The notes under the pieces are model-generated. The model ran no database searches. It was not told the DNA's origin and saw only the letters and a program-made list of their open reading frames with translations. DNA of 5,988 bases from Pseudomonadota bacterium (GTDB lineage: Bacteria > Pseudomonadota > Alphaproteobacteria > Rhodobacterales > Rhodobacteraceae). The stretch is from assembly GCA_021813645.1 (NCBI GenBank), contig JAKAJW010000082.1, positions 1 through 5,988 on the forward strand, given 5' to 3'. The position numbers were made by a program, and so were the translations under genes. Numbering within the stretch: the stretch's first letter is position 1; every line of letters begins with the position of its first letter. Shown in pieces: positions 1 through 4,735 of this stretch.

Positions 1-18
1 CTGAGCGGCAGAGCGTCG

Positions 19-43
19 CCGGCGGGCGCCGGGGCGCCGCCGG
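19..43. other. GC-rich inverted repeat upstream of the methyltransferase gene
   Basis: The arms CCGGCGG (19-25) and CCGCCGG (37-43) can form a 7-bp stem with an 11-base loop; the loop and right arm also contain two overlapping GGCGCC palindromes (25-30 and 33-38). A TGA lies at 2-4, in frame with the downstream gene, so translation of that gene cannot begin further left, and the hairpin could lie behind an upstream gene ending there. The sequence after the stem is GGGGACTTT, not a real U-tract. In DNA this GC-rich a 7-bp stem can arise by chance, so a terminator or leader role is only a guess. Confidence 0.2.
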
Positions 44-72
44 GGGACTTTCGCGCGGCGCGGCTTCGGGCT

Positions 73-80
73 AGGAGGGG
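73..80 (+). promoter_or_regulatory. Shine-Dalgarno site of the RNA methyltransferase gene
   Basis: AGGAGGGG is an almost perfect anti-16S match. The AGGAGG core ends 4 bases before the ATG at 83 and 13 bases before the second in-frame ATG at 92. The spacing is slightly short for the first and long for the second; the first ATG is preferred, but a start at 92 (three residues shorter) cannot be excluded. Confidence 0.7.
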
Positions 81-82
81 GC

Positions 83-1300
83 ATGACCGAGATGCCCGAC
101 CTCCTGCCCGCGACCCGCCCCACCGTTCGGCTGATGCCGAAGGCGGAGGCGCGCGCGATCCGCTTTGGCTTTCCCTGGATCTATGCCGACGAATTGGTGT
201 TGGACCGCCGCACCCGGGCGCTGGCGCCCGGAACGCTGGCCGTTCTGGAGGATGCCGAGCGCCGGCCGCTTGGCCTCGTGACCGTCAATCCGAACTCCAA
301 GATCGTCGCCCGGATGCTCGACCGTGATCCGGCCGCCGAGATCGGAAAGTCCTGGTTTGTCAATAAGTTTCAGATCGCGCTTGAGATGCGCGAGCGGCTG
401 TTTGCGGCGCCGTTCTACCGGCTCGTCCATGCCGAGGCCGATGGCCTGCCAGGGGTCATCGTCGACCGCTTCGGCGATGTCGCGGTGGTGCAGCCGAACG
501 CTGCCTGGGCGGAGCGGTTGCTGGCGCCGCTGACCGAGGCGCTGGCCGAGGTCACCGGCGTTTCGGCGGTGGTGAAGAACGGCACCGGAAGGGCCCGCGG
601 GCTCGAGGGGCTGGCCGAAGAAACGGTGGTGCTGCGCGGCGCGGTCGAGGGGCCGGTGGCGGTGCAGATGAACGGGGCGAGCTATCTCGCCGACCTGCTC
701 GGCGGCCAGAAGACCGGGCTGTTCTTCGACCAGCGGCCCAACCACGCCTTCGCGCAAACCCTAGCCAAGGGTTCGAAAACGCTCGATGTTTTCTCCCATG
801 TCGGGGGCTTTTCGCTGGCCGCGCTGGCCGGCGGCGCGGTTTCGGCGCTGGCGGTGGACAGCTCCGCCGCAGCGCTGACGCTGGCCGCCGAAGGCGCCCG
901 GCGGATGGGCATGGAGACGCGCTTCGCCACCCGCCAGGGCGACGCTTTCGCGGTGCTGGAGGCTCTGGCCGCCGAAGGCGCGCGCTTCGATCTGGTGATC
1001 TGCGACCCGCCCGCCTTCGCGCCCAACAAACAGGCGCTGGAGGCCGGGCTGCGGGCCTATGAGCGGATCGCCCGGCTGGCCGCGCCGCTGGTCGCCGAGG
1101 GTGGCTATCTCGGCCTGTGCTCCTGCTCGCATGCCGTTGATATTTCGGCATTTCGGTCGGCCTGCGCGCGCGGGATCGGGCGTGGCGGGCGGCGCGGGCA
1201 GATCCTGCATACCGGTTTCGCCGGGCCGGATCACCCGGTGCTGCCGCAGCTGGCCGAAACGGCCTATCTGAAGGCGCTGTTCTTCCGTATGCTGCCGTGA
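83..1300 (+). CDS. RlmI-like class I SAM-dependent RNA methyltransferase
   Basis: A 405-residue protein with the architecture of the RlmI/RlmK (YccW) group, which methylates 23S rRNA using S-adenosylmethionine. In order: a PUA RNA-binding domain (about residues 12-85, with GFPWIYADEL near 29-38); the linker domain with the family signature HAEADGLPGVIVDRFG (116-131); the block GQKTGLFFDQRPN (208-220); and a Rossmann methyltransferase domain with motif I DVFSHVGGFS (235-244), motif IV DPPAFA (308-313) and CSCSH (346-350), whose cysteines lie where m5C enzymes of this group carry the nucleophile. The C-terminal DHPVLPQLAETAYLKAL is also typical. The length fits the family. Motif I reads DVFSHVGG rather than the commoner DLFCYTGG, which I associate with a Rhodobacterales subfamily (from memory named RSP_2647-type), so the exact target base is uncertain and I give no gene symbol. 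It is the first gene of an operon; its TGA overlaps the start of the PIN gene. Confidence 0.93.
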   Translation: MTEMPDLLPATRPTVRLMPKAEARAIRFGFPWIYADELVLDRRTRALAPGTLAVLEDAERRPLGLVTVNPNSKIVARMLDRDPAAEIGKSWFVNKFQIALEMRERLFAAPFYRLVHAEADGLPGVIVDRFGDVAVVQPNAAWAERLLAPLTEALAEVTGVSAVVKNGTGRARGLEGLAEETVVLRGAVEGPVAVQMNGASYLADLLGGQKTGLFFDQRPNHAFAQTLAKGSKTLDVFSHVGGFSLAALAGGAVSALAVDSSAAALTLAAEGARRMGMETRFATRQGDAFAVLEALAAEGARFDLVICDPPAFAPNKQALEAGLRAYERIARLAAPLVAEGGYLGLCSCSHAVDISAFRSACARGIGRGGRRGQILHTGFAGPDHPVLPQLAETAYLKALFFRMLP

Positions 1301-1830
1301 AGGCGCTGCTCGACGCCTGCGTGCTCTATCCTACCGTGCTGCGCGAGGTGCTGCTCGGCGCCGCCCGCACCGGGCTTTACGAGCCGCTCTGGTCGGCCCG
1401 GATCCTGGAGGAATGGGCCCGCGCCGCGGCCAAGCTCGGCGCCGGGCAAGAGGCCCTGGCCAGAGGTGAGATCGCCCTGACCCGATCCGGGTTCCCTCGG
1501 GCGGAAGTAAAGGAAAACAAAGCGTTGGAGCAGCGTCTTTGGCTGCCCGACGCGGGGGACGTGCATGTGCTGGCCGCCGCGATCAGCGGCCATGCCGAGC
1601 TGATCGTGACCTTCAACGCGCAGGATTTTCCGCGCGGCCTGCTGGCCGAAGAAGGGCTGGGCCGGTCCGGCCCGGACGAGTTCCTGCTCGGCCTCGACCG
1701 GGCCGGGGTGGCGGCGGTGGCCGAGGCGGTGCGGGCCGAGGCGGAGCGGCTATCCGGTGTGCCGCAGCCGCTGCGGGCGCTGATGAAGCGCGCCGGGCTG
1801 CCGCGGCTGGGCAAGGCGCTGGCGGACTAG
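1297..1830 (+). CDS. PIN-domain ribonuclease-like protein
   Basis: A 177-residue PIN-domain protein, a fold of Mg/Mn-dependent ribonucleases. Candidate acidic active-site residues are in the expected order: D6 in LLDACVLYP, E38/E39 in ARILEEW, D85 and D88 in LPDAGDVHVLAAA, and D110 in VTFNAQDFP. About 60 residues follow the core and are predicted helical (from DEFLLGL to the end). The start is GTG at 1297, overlapping the TGA of the methyltransferase gene (GTGA). No Shine-Dalgarno site precedes it, so translation is probably coupled. No ribbon-helix-helix or AbrB-type antitoxin gene lies on either side, which argues against a standard VapBC toxin. The pairing with an RNA methyltransferase matches what I remember of Rhodobacterales genomes (RSP_2648-type PIN proteins). 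The fold call is firm; the RNA substrate is unknown. Confidence 0.88.
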   Translation: MKALLDACVLYPTVLREVLLGAARTGLYEPLWSARILEEWARAAAKLGAGQEALARGEIALTRSGFPRAEVKENKALEQRLWLPDAGDVHVLAAAISGHAELIVTFNAQDFPRGLLAEEGLGRSGPDEFLLGLDRAGVAAVAEAVRAEAERLSGVPQPLRALMKRAGLPRLGKALAD

Positions 1831-1842
1831 GTGGCCGGGGGC

Positions 1843-1866
1843 GCCGCGCGCCGCTTCGGGCGCGGC
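1843..1866 (+). terminator. Candidate hairpin after the methyltransferase-PIN operon
   Basis: GCCGCGC (1843-1849) pairs with GCGCGGC (1860-1866) around a 10-base loop; an alternative pairing, CGCGCC (1847-1852) with GGCGCG (1859-1864), leaves a GCTTCG loop. It begins 12 bases after the PIN stop codon in a convergent spacer, a natural place for a terminator. No U-tract follows, so it is not a canonical intrinsic terminator; it may instead stabilise the 3' end or act with Rho. Confidence 0.35.
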
Positions 1867-1910
1867 CTGAACTTCACCCGGTAACCGGCGGGCCGCAGCC
1901 GAAAAACGCA

Positions 1911-1971
1911 ATACCGACATTGCACCGATTTGGCACCGATTTCGCACCGCAAAGCACCGCGGCCCGGTGCC
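1911..1971. repeat. Phased array of GCACCG/CGGTGC words in the convergent spacer
   Basis: GCACCG occurs on the plus strand at 1922, 1933, 1944 and 1954, spaced 11, 11 and 10 bases, and a degenerate unit (ATACCG) sits one more 11-base step upstream at 1911. Two units are followed by ATTT. An inverted copy, CGGTGC, lies at 1965-1970. The array ends one base before the stop codon of the M48 gene. The spacing is close to one DNA helical turn. Whether this is a protein-binding array, a terminator with duplicated arms or a neutral duplication is not decided by the sequence. Confidence 0.7.
1954..1970 (-). terminator. Candidate terminator of the sulfotransferase-M48 operon
   Basis: On the minus strand, two bases after the M48 TGA, the sequence reads GCACCG-GGCCG-CGGTGC-TTTG: a perfect 6-bp GC-rich stem, a 5-base loop and a short T run. 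Three more CGGTGC copies follow and could replace the right arm; the one at 1932-1938 gives a 7-bp pairing with 1965-1971. The T run is only three bases, so termination efficiency is uncertain. In the plus direction the hairpin exists but no T run follows. Confidence 0.45.
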
Positions 1972-1972
1972 G

Positions 1973-2683
1973 TCAGTCGGGCTCCGCCACGGTCGGCGCC
2001 GGGCCGGGCGGCCAGCCGGCGGTCAGCCGCTCGATCGCGGCGATTCGCTCGCGGGGCGCGGGATGGCTCATCAACCAGGCCGGGCCGCGGCCGCTGCCGG
2101 CCAGCGCGTCGAGCTTGGCGAAGAGCCGGCGCTGCGGTTCGGTGCCGAGGCCGGCCTTGGTCAGCAGCGCGGCGGCATAGGCATCGGCCTCGTATTCGTC
2201 CTGCCGACTGAGCCGAGCCGCCAGCAGGCCGCTGATCAGATCGGCCAGCCAGGCGCCGAGACCCGGCACGAAGCGCGACAGCAGCGCCACCAGCACCGCC
2301 CGCATCGCGTTCTGCGCCGAGAAGTCGATCATCCGCCGCCGGGCATGGCCGAGCGCGACATGGCCGAGCTCATGGGCGATGACGCTGGTCAGCTCTTCGG
2401 CGGTGACGGCGCCGGAACGGTAGCGCTCGTAGAAGCCGCGGGTGAGGAAGATCTGGCCGTCCGGTGCGGCCAGGCCGTTCACCGCCGGCTCCTCGTAGAT
2501 CCGCATAGGCACGCTTTGCACGCCGAGCGCGGCGGCGAGCCGGTCGCAGAGCGCCAGCAGCCGGGCATCGGCCAGCGGCACCGAGCGGGCGCTGAGCGCC
2601 TTCAGCGTCCGCCAGGCAGAGAAGTGCCAGATCACCAACCCGGCGCCGAGGCCGAAGAGCAGGGGCAGGAGCCGCGCCAGCAC
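1973..2683 (-). CDS. Membrane-anchored M48-family zinc metallopeptidase
   Basis: A 236-residue M48 peptidase of the HtpX/Oma1/LoiP-BepA superfamily. The zinc site is visible: HELGH (104-108) supplies the two histidines and catalytic glutamate, and E163 of EYEAD (163-167, EXXXD) is the likely third ligand. The conserved SHPAPRERI follows at 206-214. Residues 3-20 form a hydrophobic segment that should anchor the N-terminus in the inner membrane; residues 127-156 form a second hydrophobic stretch around a PG turn. There are no TPR repeats, and no lipobox cysteine is seen. The start is GTG at 2683, the first possible start in this frame; it lies 2 bases after the TGA of the sulfotransferase gene and has no clear ribosome-binding site, so translational coupling is likely. 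The probable role is degradation of misfolded membrane or periplasmic proteins; which side of the membrane the active site faces cannot be told. Confidence 0.9.
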   Translation of the reverse strand: MLARLLPLLFGLGAGLVIWHFSAWRTLKALSARSVPLADARLLALCDRLAAALGVQSVPMRIYEEPAVNGLAAPDGQIFLTRGFYERYRSGAVTAEELTSVIAHELGHVALGHARRRMIDFSAQNAMRAVLVALLSRFVPGLGAWLADLISGLLAARLSRQDEYEADAYAAALLTKAGLGTEPQRRLFAKLDALAGSGRGPAWLMSHPAPRERIAAIERLTAGWPPGPAPTVAEPD

Positions 2684-2685
2684 GG

Positions 2686-3303
2686 TCAGCCCGGCAGCGG
2701 CGCGCTGCCGCCGCGCACCCGGTCGTAAAGCGCGAAATCCTCGGCGCAGGCCCGACGCAGCGCCGCCTCCAGCGCCGGCGACAGCCGGGTTTCCGCCTCC
2801 GGCGAGACATTCACCCGCGGCAGGGTGACGGCGTAGCCGAGCCGGTCTTCCAGGAAGGCGGTGAAGCGGTCGATCGCCTCATAGCAGAAGATGTGATCGG
2901 CGCCGTTGCCGTCCGGGCCGAGCAGGAAGCGGGCCTGGCTGCCGACATTGGCGAAGGCGGGGCGGGGTTTTTCCAGGTAGCCCGCGACGAATTCGTCGAA
3001 GCTCAGGCCCTGGGTGGAGTTCTGCGGGCTCATCACGTCGTCGCGCTGGCGGAAGCGATACCAGGAGCCGAGCCAGGCGACCGGCTCGCGCATCAGCGCC
3101 ACCACGGTGAAGCGGGCGCCCCCGGCGGATTTCTCCAGATAGGGTTGGACGAAGCGGCGGTAGCGGTAGACCGGGGTGTGCTTGAGCACCGGCGGGCGCT
3201 GCACCACCACCTCGGCCAGCGATTCGAGCGCGGTCTCGACCGCGGTGGATCCCGCCTTGGGGGTGGCCAGAAACACCAGCCTCTGGTCCCAGAACACCAG
3301 CAT
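2686..3303 (-). CDS. Small PAPS-dependent sulfotransferase-family protein
   Basis: A 205-residue protein with the two nucleotide-binding signatures of the P-loop sulfotransferases, which move sulfate from PAPS to an acceptor. The 5'-phosphosulfate loop is FLATPKAGSTAVE (11-23), with K16 as the expected phosphate-contacting lysine; the 3'-phosphate motif is MREPVAWLGSWYRF (71-84), with R72 and S80. F140-to-E190 resembles the C-terminal part of Sulfotransfer_2-type proteins (FCYEAIDRFTAFLEDRLG). There is no signal peptide or membrane segment. It is near the short end of the family, so the acceptor-binding region is small and the acceptor cannot be predicted. The ATG at 3303 has a good ribosome-binding site. 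It is first in an operon with the M48 peptidase. From memory, some Rhodobacterales homologues next to recA are named gamma-glutamyl kinase; nothing here supports an amino-acid kinase fold. Catalytic activity is unproven. Confidence 0.8.
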   Translation of the reverse strand: MLVFWDQRLVFLATPKAGSTAVETALESLAEVVVQRPPVLKHTPVYRYRRFVQPYLEKSAGGARFTVVALMREPVAWLGSWYRFRQRDDVMSPQNSTQGLSFDEFVAGYLEKPRPAFANVGSQARFLLGPDGNGADHIFCYEAIDRFTAFLEDRLGYAVTLPRVNVSPEAETRLSPALEAALRRACAEDFALYDRVRGGSAPLPG

Positions 3304-3307
3304 CGCG

Positions 3308-3316
3308 CACCTTTCC
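3308..3316 (-). promoter_or_regulatory. Ribosome-binding site of the sulfotransferase gene
   Basis: On the minus strand GGGGAAAGG lies 4 bases before the ATG at 3303, a purine-rich match to the anti-Shine-Dalgarno sequence. It supports 3303 as the start; the first residues, MLVFWDQRLVFLATPK, lead directly into the PAPS-binding loop as expected. Confidence 0.6.
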
Positions 3317-3465
3317 CCAGCGGTTTCCCGGCCCCAATCCGCCGGGCCGCTCGGCGCGCCGCCCGGCCGGCCGCCCGGCCCCGCGCGCCCCGACCATGGC
3401 GGCGGGATCGACGTAAACTATCCATTAACCGAACTACGAAAAAGTCGGATCTTGAGAATTTGCGA

Positions 3466-3494
3466 TTGAAATGTTCCTGGTTTGGTCTCATACA
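3466..3494 (+). promoter_or_regulatory. Candidate recA promoter
   Basis: TTGAAA (3466-3471) is a good -35 match. At 17 bases spacing lies CATACA (3489-3494), a weak -10; the overlapping TACAGAT is an alternative. Transcription would start near 3500, on the LexA box, leaving a leader of about 60 bases. Weak -10 boxes are common in high-GC alphaproteobacteria. TTGAGA at 3452 was considered as another -35 but has no -10 at suitable spacing. Confidence 0.4.
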
Positions 3495-3499
3495 GATGA

Positions 3500-3514
3500 G
3501 AACAAGGGGCGAAC
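3500..3514 (+). promoter_or_regulatory. LexA-binding SOS box of recA
   Basis: GAACAAGGGGCGAAC is a perfect direct repeat GAAC-N7-GAAC (GTTC-N7-GTTC on the other strand), the LexA operator known from alphaproteobacteria including Rhodobacter. It lies 49 bases before the recA ATG and at or just after the predicted transcription start, where bound LexA would block RNA polymerase. DNA damage would relieve repression through RecA-stimulated LexA self-cleavage. Match and placement together make this a strong call. Confidence 0.88.
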
Positions 3515-3550
3515 ATATGGCGGATTGCCCGAGCCTCCGGGCTATGGAAT

Positions 3551-3555
3551 AAGGG
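3551..3555 (+). promoter_or_regulatory. Ribosome-binding site of recA
   Basis: AAGGG lies 8 bases before the ATG at 3564, good spacing. It decides the start: the same reading frame is open further left to an ATG at 3471, but that start would lie inside the promoter, upstream of the LexA box, and would add 31 residues unlike RecA. Confidence 0.6.
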
Positions 3556-3563
3556 ATCATGCG

Positions 3564-4631
3564 ATGACGCAGGCAAACCTTCTAGACTTCAACGGGACCC
3601 GCAGCATGGACAAGCAGAAGGCGCTGGATTCGGCGCTCGCCCAGATCGAGCGGCAATTCGGCAAGGGGTCGATCATGCGGCTCGGCGCAGACCGGCCGGT
3701 GTCGGAGATCGAGGCGACCTCGACCGGCTCGCTGGGGCTCGATATCGCGCTCGGCATCGGCGGGTTGCCGAAGGGGCGGATCGTCGAGATCTATGGGCCG
3801 GAAAGCTCGGGCAAGACGACGCTGACGCTGCATGTGGTGGCCGAGGAGCAGAAGAAGGGCGGGGTCTGCGCCTTCGTCGACGCCGAACATGCGCTCGACC
3901 CGAATTACGCCAAGAAGCTCGGGGTGAACCTCGACGAGCTGCTGATCTCGCAGCCCGACACCGGCGAGCAGGCGCTGGAGATCGTCGATACGCTGGTGCG
4001 CTCGGGCGCGGTGAGCCTGGTGGTGGTCGATTCGGTGGCGGCGCTGACGCCCAAGGCCGAGATCGAGGGCGACATGGGCGATGCCACGGTCGGCGCCCAG
4101 GCCCGGCTGATGAGCCAGGCGATGCGCAAGCTGACCGCCTCGATCGGCCGGTCGAACTGCATGGTGATCTTCATCAACCAGATCCGGATGAAGATCGGCG
4201 TGATGTTCGGCAACCCGGAGACCACCTCGGGCGGGCAGGCGCTGAAATTCTACGCCAGCGTCCGGCTCGACATCCGCCGCACCGGCGCGATCAAGGATCG
4301 CGACGAGGTGGTGGGCAACACCACCCGGGTGAAGGTGGTGAAGAACAAGGTGGCGCCGCCGTTCAAGCAGGTCGAGTTCGACATCATGTACGGCGAGGGG
4401 ATCTCCAAGACCGGCGAGCTTCTGGACCTCGGCATCAAGGCCGGCGTGGTCGACAAGTCGGGTGCCTGGTATTCCTACCGCGACGAGCGGATCGGCCAGG
4501 GCCGCGAGAACGCCAAGGGCTTCCTGAAGGCCAATCCGGCGGTGGCGGCGGAGATCGAGGACAAGATCCGCGCCAGCCACGGGCTGGACTTCGGCATGGC
4601 GGCCGGCGGCGACGACGTCGTCGAGGAGTGA
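3564..4631 (+). CDS. recA: Recombinase RecA
   Basis: RecA, 355 residues, forms ATP-dependent filaments on single-stranded DNA, catalyses homologous pairing and strand exchange, and as a co-protease triggers LexA cleavage in the SOS response. Visible parts are the N-terminal helix and polymerisation region (about 16-45), Walker A GPESSGKT (78-85), the DAEHALD block (106-112), Walker B LVVVD (152-156), DNA-binding loop L1 around EGDMGD (168-173), loop L2 with NQIRMKIGVMFGNPETTSGG (205-224), and the C-terminal domain ending in an acidic tail GGDDVVEE. No key residue is missing. The first 14 residues (MTQANLLDFNGTRS) are the short leader typical of Rhodobacterales RecA; M15 at 3606 is a possible alternative start, but the ribosome-binding site favours 3564. 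The gene is apparently monocistronic, under a LexA box, convergent with the Hsp70-family gene. Confidence 0.99.
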   Translation: MTQANLLDFNGTRSMDKQKALDSALAQIERQFGKGSIMRLGADRPVSEIEATSTGSLGLDIALGIGGLPKGRIVEIYGPESSGKTTLTLHVVAEEQKKGGVCAFVDAEHALDPNYAKKLGVNLDELLISQPDTGEQALEIVDTLVRSGAVSLVVVDSVAALTPKAEIEGDMGDATVGAQARLMSQAMRKLTASIGRSNCMVIFINQIRMKIGVMFGNPETTSGGQALKFYASVRLDIRRTGAIKDRDEVVGNTTRVKVVKNKVAPPFKQVEFDIMYGEGISKTGELLDLGIKAGVVDKSGAWYSYRDERIGQGRENAKGFLKANPAVAAEIEDKIRASHGLDFGMAAGGDDVVEE

Positions 4632-4669
4632 GCCGGGCCGGAAGGCCGCGGGGCCAGAGCCGGGATCAG

Positions 4670-4691
4670 GGCGGCTGATATTGGGGCCGCC
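4670..4691 (+). terminator. Candidate terminator hairpin between recA and the Hsp70-family gene
   Basis: GGCGGC (4670-4675) and GCCGCC (4686-4691) form a perfect 6-bp stem with the 10-base loop TGATATTGGG. It starts 39 bases after the recA stop, within the 104-base convergent spacer 4632-4735, so it could serve either direction. There is no T run on either side. A smaller GGCC-GGAA-GGCC hairpin lies at 4636-4647, directly behind the recA stop. The spacer also has an imperfect direct repeat (GGGCGGC...TAT...GGGG at 4669-4686 and 4699-4715). Nothing else is seen in it. Confidence 0.35.
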
Positions 4692-4735
4692 AGGACCGGG
4701 GCGGCCGGTATGGGGATCCGGATCGCGGCGCGCGT

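Larger units (their letters stand above)
3304..3563. other. Divergent intergenic region between the sulfotransferase gene and recA
   Basis: This 260-base spacer has two parts. The half nearest the sulfotransferase gene (about 3304-3410) is very GC-rich, with a possible stem GCCGGGC (3341-3347)/GCCCGGC (3361-3367) enclosing the palindrome GGCGCGCC, and two GCCCGGCC copies at 3361 and 3373. The half nearest recA (about 3411-3500) is much richer in A and T than the rest of the window and holds the recA control region. I could not identify a convincing minus-strand promoter for the sulfotransferase operon, though it probably lies in the AT-rich part. No small gene is supported here. Confidence 0.7.

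Noticed and set aside
3..74. An open frame reaching a TAG at 72-74, as a possible C-terminus of an upstream gene overlapping the Shine-Dalgarno site.
   Set aside because: The 23 residues are a Gly/Arg/Ala/Ser-rich run with no identifiable motif; without upstream sequence it cannot be told from noncoding GC-rich DNA.
71..757. A 228-codon minus-strand open frame opposite the methyltransferase.
   Set aside because: The composition is rich in Arg, His, Gln and Pro, as expected for antisense of a GC-rich gene, and it conflicts with a strongly conserved methyltransferase.
1297..1830. The PIN protein as the toxin of a VapBC toxin-antitoxin system.
   Set aside because: No small antitoxin gene is found on either side; the upstream neighbour is a full-length RNA methyltransferase with an overlapping stop.
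1874..1896. The near-palindrome CCGGTAACCGG in the convergent spacer as an operator.
   Set aside because: It is only 11 bases long, with no promoter nearby and no second copy in the window; such a short match is expected by chance in this DNA.
1967..2728. A 253-codon plus-strand open frame opposite the M48 gene.
   Set aside because: The minus strand encodes a full M48 peptidase with HELGH and EYEAD; the plus-strand product is Gly/Arg/Gln/His-rich and resembles no protein family I recognise.
3425..3430. TTAACC as a CtrA half-site upstream of recA.
   Set aside because: The second half-site at the required spacing is missing; a single six-base match in an AT-rich promoter is not evidence of CtrA control.
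2893..3552. A 219-codon plus-strand open frame running over the sulfotransferase gene and the recA promoter.
   Set aside because: It crosses the sulfotransferase coding region in antisense and ends within the recA leader. It has no ribosome-binding site or recognisable domain.
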